Shown in pieces: positions 38,925-46,624 of a stretch of DNA of 64,000 nucleotides; the stretch's first letter is position 1; each line of letters opens with the position of its first letter. The notes below the pieces were generated by a model. That model did not search any database. It was not told where the DNA came from and saw nothing but the letters and a program-made list of their open reading frames with translations. This stretch comes from Streptacidiphilus sp. 4-A2 (GTDB lineage Bacteria; Actinomycetota; Actinomycetes; Streptomycetales; Streptomycetaceae). The stretch is taken from assembly GCA_014284505.1 (NCBI GenBank), contig JAAFYY010000001.1, positions 7,861,845-7,925,844 of the forward strand, given 5' to 3'. The position numbers and the translations under genes were made by a program.

Positions 38925-39434
38925 TCAGGGCAGGGCTCGGGTGAGCCAGACGTGTTCGCCGGTGTCGTCGGTGGTGTGGTGGTGCCGCTCGAATCCGAGC
39001 TTCTCCAGGACCCGGAAGGACGGCGTGTTCCCGGGGCGGACGGTCGACCAGAGCCGCTGCCGCCCGGTGGCCGCCGCGGCGGCGAGCACCGCCCGCGCCG
39101 CCTCGGTGGCGTAGCCGTGGCCGTGCGCCTGCCGGAACAACTCGTAGGCGATCTCGGGTTCGTCGACGGTGGAGCGGCCGACGATCAGGCCGCAGTAGCC
39201 GATGAAGTCCCCGCCCGCGTCCCCGTCGCTGCTGGCGTCCTCGCGGAGCCGGATGGGCAGCAGGGCGATGCCGGTCGTCTCCGTCGTCCGCAGCTGCTTG
39301 GCGATGAGGCCACCGGTGTGCTCGGCGGTCGGCGTGCCGTTGCCGCGCTCGGCATGGAGCAGGCGGAGCCGCTCGGCGTCCGACCCGGCCCAGGGTCGCA
39401 GCCTCAGCCGCTCGGTTTCCAGGTGGAACGACAT
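38925..39434 (-). CDS. GNAT-family N-acetyltransferase (RimJ/RimL type)
   Basis: Intact, 169 residues from ATG 39434 (GTG 39461 would add nine). SFHLETERLRLRPWAGSDAERLRLLH is the usual start of the Acetyltransf_3 group; DFIGYCGLIVGR, EPEIAYELFRQAHGHGYATEAARAVLAAA carries the acetyl-CoA binding motif (Q/RxxGxG/A as QAHGHGYA), and STVRPGNTPSFRVLEKLGFERHHHT the conserved N...S..VLEKLGF motif. It transfers acetyl from acetyl-CoA to an amine; substrate unknown. Confidence 0.88.
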   Translation of the reverse strand: MSFHLETERLRLRPWAGSDAERLRLLHAERGNGTPTAEHTGGLIAKQLRTTETTGIALLPIRLREDASSDGDAGGDFIGYCGLIVGRSTVDEPEIAYELFRQAHGHGYATEAARAVLAAAAATGRQRLWSTVRPGNTPSFRVLEKLGFERHHHTTDDTGEHVWLTRALP

Positions 39435-39605
39435 TCGTCGGTATGCGGTCACGGGCACCACCCTGCCCGGTGGCCGCCCCGGCCCGGCGGCCGGGGTCGG
39501 GGCTTATTCGCTCACCGGGAGTGATGACGTGCAGACGCAGAATGATGCCGAAGTGTTGTTGCTGCGGGTGAGCGCGGGGTTTCGCGGCGTTGTTCCCGCA
39601 GGCCC

Positions 39606-39636
39606 CGGTGAGTATGGCGGGAGGCGCGGTGAGTAT
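39606..39636. promoter_or_regulatory. Direct repeat CGGTGAGTAT, two copies 21 bp apart
   Basis: Identical 10-mers at 39606-39615 and 39627-39636, two helical turns apart, 118 bases upstream of the first small ORF of the peptide/P450/JmjC unit. Same-face direct repeats before a promoter are a common activator-binding layout. No regulator gene lies in the unit. Confidence 0.5.
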
Positions 39637-39753
39637 TTCGCCCCGATTCGAACTCCGGCTTCCGACGGCGTAGTTGAGTGCCCATAAGGGCAAGGTTCAA
39701 TGGCGCCCGTCGAAAGGGTGTTGGAAGTGTCGGCCCTCGGTTAGTGTCCCGGC

Positions 39754-39858
39754 ATGAACGAAGCGGTTCGGCTTCCTGAACGGAAAACCGAATTGCTGTG
39801 GCCGCTTGGGTGCGACTCATCCGTCGTGCCCGCGATCTCGGGAATGGAGAACTCATGA
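39754..39858 (+). CDS. Small ORF (34 codons) overlapping the peptide gene by ATGA
   Basis: ATG 39754 reads MNEAVRLPERKTELLWPLG, then CDSSVVPAISGMENS, stopping at TGA 39856-39858, whose bases overlap the start codon of the next ORF as ATGA. The peptide has one Trp, one Cys and several Pro. It could be a leader whose translation feeds ribosomes onto the 27-residue peptide, a second peptide product, or chance. No good ribosome binding site is seen before 39754. Composition is less G+C-rich than the flanking genes. Confidence 0.4.
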   Translation: MNEAVRLPERKTELLWPLGCDSSVVPAISGMENS

Positions 39859-39938
39859 AGATGGTCAGGGCGATTGCGAAGAAGTTCAAGCGTGACGAGG
39901 ACCTCGCCAGGCACTCGTGGATCCTGCACGTGATCTGA
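39855..39938 (+). CDS. Putative RiPP precursor peptide, 27 residues
   Basis: ATG 39855 with GGAG at 39846-39849, stop TGA at 39936-39938. The first 13 residues (MKMVRAIAKKFKR) are basic and amphipathic, residues 14-16 are DED, and the last eight are HSWILHVI with His20, Trp22 and His25. A short charged leader and a C-terminal aromatic/His core match the size and form of precursors processed by P450s in ribosomal-peptide clusters, and a P450 follows 174 bases downstream. The ORF is too short for routine gene callers. The call rests on context, ribosome binding site and composition; there is no homologue that I can name. Confidence 0.5.
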   Translation: MKMVRAIAKKFKRDEDLARHSWILHVI

Positions 39939-39949
39939 TGCTCCGTCAT

Positions 39950-39982
39950 CGGCGGGGGGCGCCTGCGCGGCGTCCCCCGCCG
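39950..39982 (+). terminator. Hairpin between the peptide gene and the P450, possible attenuator
   Basis: CGGCGGGGG (39950-39958) pairs with CCCCCGCCG (39974-39982), perfect 9 bp, 15-base loop, beginning 11 bases after the peptide stop. A partial terminator here would give more precursor mRNA than enzyme mRNA, as is common in peptide clusters. Confidence 0.5.
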
Positions 39983-40112
39983 GTGTTGCGGAATGACTCC
40001 GGCGGTTGCGGTCCGCCGGAGGTCACGGCGGTCGCGGATTGCGCCGCGGACCCGGCCGGAGTGCGGAGCGGCGTTGCCTCCTGTTTCCTGCCCGGAGTTC
40101 TCCGGCTGATCC

Positions 40113-41210
40113 GTGGAACGCATTCATCGCCATTCCAGTGGAATCGGGACTCTCGTGGAAGAAATGGCGTCGGCAGCGGTGCGCGGTCATTCCGTCGTAT
40201 ACGCCCCGCGGATTCAGGGCCTGCTCGCCAGGGAAGAGAAGGTATTTCGGATCGACGCGGCCACGGTCGGCGTCTCCGACTCCCGGCTGATAGCCGGGAT
40301 CGTGGCGGAACGCCCGGTGACGGCTACGGAGCGTTCCGTCTACAAACCCGCTGCCGGGGCCGAGATCGACCATGACAGTGCGACCCGGACGATCCGGGCG
40401 CTGGGGCAGGACGTGATGGCCGGCATCCTGACTCCGCCGCCCCCGGTGCGCGGCCTGTCCGGCGCCTGGCCCTACGCCGCCACCGGCTATCTGCGCCAGT
40501 GGCTCTTCTCGGCCGACCCCGCGCCGGTCTCGCTGCTCTCCAGGCGAGGTGTCACGCGCTCGGCCGCGTTCTCCCGGGTGGTCGACCGCGCCGTGGCGGT
40601 CTGGCCCGGGGGCGCTGCCGGGGGCGGCCGTACCGCGCTGGCCGAGCGGATCCGTGAGGCCTCGGCCGGTCAGGACCGCAGGCAGGCCATCGCGCTGTAC
40701 CGGCGGGCGACGGCCACCCTTTGCGACGGCGTGGCCGCACTGGCCTCCAATGCGCTGTGGCTCATGGGGCCGGAGCGGGAGCCGGAGGAGGTGCCGGTCG
40801 ACCTCACTGCCGTCCTGTGGGAGACGCTGCGGCTGCTCCCGCCCGCCTGGATGCTGTTCCGCATGGGCGGGGGAGCGTACACCGAACTGCACCCCGAGAT
40901 CCGCCCGCAGGACAACGTCGCCCTGTTCCCACTGCTGATGCATCGTCATGTCGACTACTGGGAAGATCCGTTGGAGTTCCGGCCGGAGCGCTGGGCCGGG
41001 GTGGCGGATCCGGAGAAGACGCCCGCGTTCATGCCCTTCGGATTCGAGGGCGCCCGCTGCTGGGCCAAGCACCTGGTCGTCCCGCTGGCCGAGCGTCTGC
41101 TGTCGGTCGCCTTCGCCAGCCGGCTTGTCATCAGCGGCCCGCGTCAGCAGGCCCAGGTCCCGCTGCGTTCGCTGCTCTCGGTGCGGTTCGATGCCGGAGC
41201 CATTGTCTGA
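40113..41210 (+). CDS. Divergent cytochrome P450
   Basis: Intact, 365 residues from GTG 40113 (an in-frame TGA lies immediately upstream; GTG 40155 with a GGGA site is the alternative). K-helix ETLR (Glu237, Arg240), then PPAWMLFRMG, HVDYWEDPLEFRPERW (the meander PERF-like region) and the heme loop FMPFGFEGARCWAKHL with Cys316 as the thiolate ligand. Two glycines of the usual FGxGxHxCxG pattern are replaced (Glu and Ala), and the I-helix (CDGVAALASNALWLMG) lacks the acid-Thr pair used for oxygen activation in standard P450s. It is shorter than the usual ~400 residues. JmjC follows after 29 bases. I infer that it modifies the 27-residue peptide; a small-molecule substrate is possible. Confidence 0.85.
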   Translation: MERIHRHSSGIGTLVEEMASAAVRGHSVVYAPRIQGLLAREEKVFRIDAATVGVSDSRLIAGIVAERPVTATERSVYKPAAGAEIDHDSATRTIRALGQDVMAGILTPPPPVRGLSGAWPYAATGYLRQWLFSADPAPVSLLSRRGVTRSAAFSRVVDRAVAVWPGGAAGGGRTALAERIREASAGQDRRQAIALYRRATATLCDGVAALASNALWLMGPEREPEEVPVDLTAVLWETLRLLPPAWMLFRMGGGAYTELHPEIRPQDNVALFPLLMHRHVDYWEDPLEFRPERWAGVADPEKTPAFMPFGFEGARCWAKHLVVPLAERLLSVAFASRLVISGPRQQAQVPLRSLLSVRFDAGAIV

Positions 41211-41239
41211 TTCAGCGTCATATTCAGGAGCTCCGAAGG

Positions 41240-42277
41240 ATGCTGAGCATCTTCGACCACGGGGAAGGGCCATGGAATCACCCACGCTGGCTGGTTGGGT
41301 CGGCGAACGTCGACAGCTTCGCCGACGCCCATTGGCAGCGCGGACCGGCGGTGTTCACGCCGGAGGCGCCGGCTTCACCCTTCGACCTCGACGAGTTGGA
41401 CGCCGCCTTCGACCGGGGCCTGCTGCGCACCCCCTATCTGGAGCTGGTCCGCTCCGACAAGGTGACCGTCCCGCCCGATGCCTACACCACGCCACGAGTG
41501 GTCAACGGCAGGACGCACGACGGCTTCGCCGACCGGGCGAAGGTGCTCGCGCTGCTGCGCGCCGGGTCGACACTGCTGCTGCGGTATGTCGACCAGTGGC
41601 ACGGCCCGACGAGGGAGCTGGTGGCGCGGCTGTCGGAGGAGCTCGACCGGCGGGTGGAGGCGTTCTTCTTTGTCACGCCGCCCGGCGGCCAGGGTCTCGC
41701 GGTGCACCGCGACGACGCGGACGTGCTGGTCCTCCAGGTCGCCGGGCGCAAGACCTGGTATGTCCACGACGCTCCGGCGGTGGCGGACTGGTCGCCAGGG
41801 GAACTCCCGGACGATGAGCGCTCGCCGCGACTGCTGCGCGGCGTCCTGGAGCCCGGCACGGTGCTGTATGTGCCGCGCGGCTTCGCGCACCGCGCGGTGG
41901 GCGCCTCCGGACTGTCCGCCCACCTGTCGCTGACGATCCGCGACCTGTCCTTGCAGGATCTGCGGACGGCGCTGGAGGAGCTGCTGTGCGAGGGGCTGGC
42001 CCTCCCGGCGCTGCCGCTGGGCGAGGCCGCGATCACCGACGCCTGCGCCGCGTTGCTCGGCCAGGTCCGGGCCAGGCTGGAGACGGTGGGGGCGGAGGAG
42101 CTGCGGCTCGCCGCCCGGGCCGCCCGGCCCCGGCCGCCGGACGCGACCGCGCGGGCGGAGACGATCGCCGGGACCGCCCAGGACTGGGAGGCCGGCGGCT
42201 CCGGTGCGGGCGGCGGAACGGCGGCCGTCAGCCGCGCCTGGAGCAGGCTGCGCGCCGGAGCGCGCGGCGGCCGCTGA
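41240..42277 (+). CDS. JmjC/cupin-4 domain iron- and 2-oxoglutarate-dependent oxygenase
   Basis: Intact, 345 residues. ATG 41240 follows AGGAG (41226-41230). The N-terminus FDLDELDAAFDRGLLRTPYLELVRSDKVTVPPDAYTTPRVVNG resembles ribosomal-oxygenase-type (ROXA/NO66) cupins. The metal triad is visible: His156 and Asp158 in AVHRDDADVLVLQVAGRKTWYVH, and His217 in LYVPRGFAHRAVG. A helical C-terminal region follows. Family members hydroxylate protein or peptide residues such as Arg and His. It is transcribed with the P450; a second oxidative step on the peptide, possibly on one of its His residues, is inferred. Confidence 0.87.
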   Translation: MLSIFDHGEGPWNHPRWLVGSANVDSFADAHWQRGPAVFTPEAPASPFDLDELDAAFDRGLLRTPYLELVRSDKVTVPPDAYTTPRVVNGRTHDGFADRAKVLALLRAGSTLLLRYVDQWHGPTRELVARLSEELDRRVEAFFFVTPPGGQGLAVHRDDADVLVLQVAGRKTWYVHDAPAVADWSPGELPDDERSPRLLRGVLEPGTVLYVPRGFAHRAVGASGLSAHLSLTIRDLSLQDLRTALEELLCEGLALPALPLGEAAITDACAALLGQVRARLETVGAEELRLAARAARPRPPDATARAETIAGTAQDWEAGGSGAGGGTAAVSRAWSRLRAGARGGR

Positions 42278-42319
42278 CCGCCGGGCGCCGGGCACGCCGA
42301 CCGTCCCGACCGTCCCGAC

Positions 42320-42357
42320 CGGTCCGTCCGCCGCCGAGTCCGGCGGTGGGCGGACCG
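42320..42357. terminator. Hairpin between the JmjC gene and the ABC transporter pair
   Basis: CGGTCCGTCCGCCGCCG (42320-42336) pairs with CGGCGGTGGGCGGACCG (42341-42357), 17 positions with two mismatches and a 4-base loop, between convergent genes. Confidence 0.7.
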
Positions 42358-42366
42358 GCCGACCGG

Positions 42367-44339
42367 TCACACCAGGCTGTCGCGCCAGGCCTCGTGCAGC
42401 CGGCTGAAGCGGCCGGTGCCGGCGATGAGCTCGGCCGGGGTGCCGTCCTCGACCACACGGCCCTGTTCCATGACCAGGACCCGGTCGGCGATCTCCACCG
42501 TGGAGAGCCGGTGGGCGATGATCACGGCGGTGCGGCCGGCCAGGACCGTCCGCATGGCCTCCTGGACGGCGCGCTCGCCGGGACGTCCAGGGAGGAGGTG
42601 GCCTCGTCCAGGATCAGCACCGCCGGGTCGGCGAGCAGGGCCCGGGCGAAGGCGACCAACTGCCGCTGGCCAGCCGAGATCCGGCCGCCGCGCTTGCGCA
42701 CGTCGGTCTGGTAGCCCTCAGGCAGCTTGCTGATGAAGCTGTGCGCGCCGATGGCCTTCGCCGCCGCCTCGATCTCCTCCGGGGTGGCGCCGGGGCGGCC
42801 GATGGCGATGTTGTCGGCGACCGTCCCGGAGAACAGGAAGGACTCCTGGGTGACCATCACCACGCCGGAGCGCAGCTCCGTGGTGGTCAGCTCGCGCAGG
42901 TCCACGCCGTCCAGCAGCACCTGGCCGCCGGTGGGGTCGTAGAACCGGGCCAGCAGCTTGGCCAGGGTGGACTTGCCGGCGCCGGTGGCGCCGACCACGG
43001 CTACGCTCTGGCCTGCGGGTATCCGCAGGTCGAAGGGCGGCAGCACCTGCTTGCCGGTGCGGTAGGTGAAGTCCACCGTCTCGAAGGCGACCTCCCGGCC
43101 CTTGGCCCCGCCCTCGGGCAGCGCGGGCAGTGCGGTCGGCTCGACCGGCTCCGCCACGGACGGCTCGTGGGCGAGCAGCCCGGCGATCTTCTCCAGGGCG
43201 GCGGCAGCCGACTGGTAGCTGTTGACGAACATCGCCAGCTGGTCGATCGGGTCGTACAGGCGGCGCAGATAGAGCACGAACGCCGCGAGCACGCCCAGCT
43301 CCAGCGAGCGGGTGGAGACCAGGTAGGCACCCCAGAGCACCAGGCCGGTGATCCAGATGTTGGCGGTGGCCCGGGAGAGCGCGACAAAGCGGGCCATGGC
43401 CAGCAGGCTGTCGGCGTTGGACTTGGCGTACTGGCCGTTGGCCTCGCCGAAGACGGCGTCGTTGGCCTCCTCGCGGCGGAACGCCTGGACCGGCCTGATG
43501 CCGTTCATGGTCTCGGTGAACCGGACGATCACCGTGGCCACCGCGGTCCGCGAACGCCGGTAGATGCTCTGCGACCGGCGCCGGTAGGCGCGTTGCAGGA
43601 AGTAGACCGGGAGGAACGAGGAGATCGAGACCAGGCCGAGACGCCAGTCCAGGTAGATCAGCAGGGCGCTGATGTAGAGGATCTGGAGGGCCACCGAGAG
43701 CAGCTCCTGGAGACCCTCGTTGAGCAGCTCGCGCACGGCGTCCACATCGCTGGTGGCCCGGGAGATGATCCGGCCCGAGGTGTAGCGCTCGTGGAAGTCC
43801 AGGCTGAGCAGCTGCGCATGACGGAAGATCCGCTGCCGGATGTCCAGCAGGATGTCCTGGTTGATCACCCCGGAGCACCGGATGAAGGCGCGTTGCAGCA
43901 GTGTCGCCAGCCGCGCAGCCCAGGTAGGCGGAGGTCAGCGCGATCAGCGGGCCCCAGTCGTGGGCGCGCAGGGCCGGGATGGCCCGGTCGATGGCGACGG
44001 ACACCAGCAGCGGGCCGACCTGGAGCGCGGCCTGCTGCACGGCGATCATCGCCATGGCGACGATGATCCGGGCGCGGTGCGGGCCCATCAGTGAGCGCAG
44101 CAGCGCGGCCGGGGCGCCGGGCGGCACGGGGATGTCCTCGGGCTCGCCGGGCTGCGCCGGGGGCTCGGGGACGGGCTGCGCGAGGGCGCGGCCGGGTCGT
44201 CGGCCGGCCCTGCGGGCTGTCTGGCGTCGGCGGTGGCGGTGTCCAGCGTTTCCGCTTCCACGTCAGTCTCCCTCTCGCTCGGTGGGTGGTTGAGCAGCCC
44301 GTTCGGGCTGTCGGTCACGGTGGTGCCGCTGTCGTTCAT
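42367..44339 (-). CDS. ABC exporter half-transporter with canonical ATPase site (about three frameshifts)
   Basis: Type-I exporter, membrane domain plus ATPase, about 658 residues. A hydrophilic N-terminus (NDSGTTVTDSPNGLLNHPPS, ATG 44339) precedes six helices (ARIIVAMAMIAVQQAALQVGPLLVSVAID; LLSLDFHERYTSGRIISRATSDVDAV). In the ATPase: Walker A GATGAGKSTLAK, Q-loop VTQESFLFSGTV, signature ISAGQRQLVAFARALL, Walker B AVLILDEATSSLD with the catalytic Glu, and the switch His in AVIIAHRLSTV. Breaks lie near 44190, 43905 and 42575. It overlaps the partner gene by ATGA (44336-44339), so the two make a heterodimer. Substrate unknown; it ends 90 bases from the JmjC gene, but on the opposite strand. Confidence 0.92.
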
Positions 44340-46415
44340 GCCCGGCCGCCGTTCGGGGCGCCGGCGCCGGTGAGCTCGCCGGACATCAGCTCCCGGTAGG
44401 CGGGGCAGCTTTCGAGCAGGTCGTGGTGCTCGCCCACGGCCTCGATCCGGCCGTCCACCAGCAGGGCGACCCGGTCGGCGAGCATCACCGTGCTCGGCCG
44501 GTGGGCGACGATCAGCGCGGTGGTGTCCGCGAGGACGCGCCGCAGCGCCTGCTCGACCAGGGCCTCGGTGTGCACGTCCAGCGCCGAAAGCGGGTCGTCC
44601 AGGACCAGGAAGTCGGGGGAGCCGACGACCGCGCGGGCCAGCGCGAGCCGCTGGCGCTGGCCGCCGGACAGGCTCAGGCCCTGCTCGCCCACCTCGGTGT
44701 CCGGCCCCTGCGGCAGCGCCCGGACAAACTGGGCCTGGGCGGTGTCCAGGGCCCGGTCGAGGGCGACCTGGTCCGCGTCCGGCGCGCCCATCAGCACGTT
44801 CTCCCGGACCGAGGCGGAGAACAGGGTCGGCTCCTCGAACGCCACCGAGACCAGGCGGCGCAGCTCGCTCCTGGGCAGGTCGGTGATGTCGGTGCCGTCC
44901 AGGGTGATCCGGCCTGAGGTGCTGTCGTACAGCCGGGGGAGCAGCGCCGTCAGCGTGGTCTTGCCGCTGCCGGTGTGGCCGACCAGGGCCATCGTCTCGC
45001 CCGGGCGGATGTGCAGGTCCACCCGCGCAGCAGGTCCGGGGAGTCGCCGGGGGTCCGGGTAGCGGAAGTGCACGCCCTCGAAGCGGATCCCGTCGCGGGC
45101 GGCCTGCTCGGACGCTGCCGGGGCGGCGGGCTCTGCCGGGGCGCCGGGCCGCGCGGCGGCGGGCTCGATGGCCTCGGCGGGGCGGTCGTCGGCCTCGGCC
45201 ACGGGGGTGTCCAGCACCTCGAAGAACCGGTCCGTGGCGGTCGCCGCCTCGTTGCTGTAGGCCAGCAGCCAGCCCAGCGACTCCACCGGCCAGCGCAGGG
45301 CCAGCGCCGTGGACAGGAAGGCGACCAGGGTGCCGGTGCTGGCCTGGCCGTGCGCGACCTGGATCACGCCCACGGCCAGCGAACAGGCGAGGGCGATCTC
45401 GGGCAGCCCGACGATCACCGCCCCAGAGGTTGCCCAGCAGCCCGACCTTGCGCAGTTCGGTGCCGCGCAGCAGCAGCGCGCGCTCACGGAAGCGCTCGCT
45501 CATGTTCCGGTGCCGGCCGAAGGCCTTGAGGATGCGGATGCCGAGCACCGACTCCTCGATGATGGTGGCCAGGTCGCCGTTCTGGTCCTGGGCGAGGCGG
45601 GCGGCCTCGGAGTAGCGGCGCTCGAAGTAGGCACAGAGCATCACCAGCGGGACCGCCGGAATGACCGCGATCAGGCCGAGCTGCCAGTCCAGGGCGAACA
45701 TGATGCCTATCCCGACCAGGAACACCATGCTGTTGACGATCAGGAAGATCAGCGGGAAGGCCAGGAACAGCCGGATGGTGTACATGTCCGAGGTGGCCCG
45801 GGACAGCAGCTGCCCGGAGGCCCAGCGGTCGTGGAAGCTCACCGGCAGCCGTTGCAGCCGCCCGTACAGGTCGGACCGCATGGTGCGCTCGACCATGGAC
45901 AGCGGCCGGGCGACCAGCCAGCGCCGCAGGCCGAAGAACACCGCCTCGGCCAGGCCGAGGACCAGCAGCACGGCGCACGGCCACCACAGTGCCGAGGCGT
46001 CGTGGTGCCCGATCGGCCCGTCCACGATCTCCTTCAGCACCAGCGGGATCACCAGACCCGCCAGCGAGGCGATCAGCGCGCAGAGTGTCGACGCGGCCAG
46101 GAACCAGCGGATCGGCCTGGCATAGGGCCAGATCCGCAGCAGCGAGCGGAAGGTGGAGTGCTTGGCGGTCGCAGTCGCGGCGGCACCCGTCACATCGTCG
46201 GCGGAAGCGGCGGAAGCGGCGGAAGCGGCGGAAGCGGCGGAAGCGGCGGAGGCAGCGGGGGCGGTGGCAGGGGAGGCGGCTTGGGCGGAGGGCTCGGTCA
46301 TGGTGGTTACATCCGGTTCTGTCGCATCCGGGGTCTCCGGAGCTATGGGTTCCGGTCTGGACGGTGTTCGTGGCACGGACAGGGCCGCGCCCGGAGGCGG
46401 CGGTTCTTGGGGCAT
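44336..46415 (-). CDS. ABC exporter half-transporter with degenerate ATPase site (about two frameshifts)
   Basis: Partner of the gene at 42367-44339, about 693 residues. The N-terminus is disordered and contains an (Ala-Ala-Ser) repeat; the membrane domain follows (PIRWFLAASTLCALIASLAGLVIPLVLKEIVDGPIG; VSFHDRWASGQLLSRATSDMYTI). ATPase: Walker A GHTGSGKTTLTAL, signature LSLSGGQRQRLALARAVV, and Walker B DFLVLDDPLSALD, with Asp in place of the catalytic Glu, as in the degenerate half of heterodimeric exporters; the switch His is present (LIVAHRPSTV). Breaks lie near 45425 and 45028. The start is uncertain: ATG 46415 or ATG 46301 (MTEPSAQAASP); neither has a clear ribosome binding site. Confidence 0.9.
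46201..46254. repeat. In-frame tandem repeat of GCGGAAGCG within the ABC gene
   Basis: Five perfect 9-bp units (46201-46245) and one diverged unit. On the minus strand they encode repeated Ala-Ala-Ser/Ala-Ser-Ala in the disordered N-terminus of the exporter half. Confidence 0.8.
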
Positions 46416-46624
46416 CGTCTGCGAGCGTACGGCGCGGCACTGACAACCCTCACCTGGTTTTTTCCGGCCGTGGCCGGGGCAGTCGCCGTCGCCCGGCGCG
46501 GGCGGGCTCCGATATCGGTTCAAGCCAACGTCAGTTGCCGTTCATCCAGGGGGAGTCGGAAGCCCCTACGGTGTCCCGCAGCCAGTGCCGACATTCCGGC
46601 CGACTCGGTAGGAGATGAACCCCC

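Noticed and set aside
39630..39665. tRNA-like T-loop on the minus strand (GTTCGAATC)
   Set aside because: No matching 5-bp T-stem, acceptor stem or anticodon arm can be formed around it.
39741..39929. A 62-codon ORF antisense to the small peptide ORFs
   Set aside because: No ribosome binding site and no family pattern; the plus-strand ORFs have the GGAG site and the co-directional enzyme genes.
42367..46415. Lantibiotic-type peptidase-exporter fused to the peptide locus
   Set aside because: Neither ABC half has an N-terminal C39 peptidase domain, and the genes lie on the opposite strand with a terminator between.
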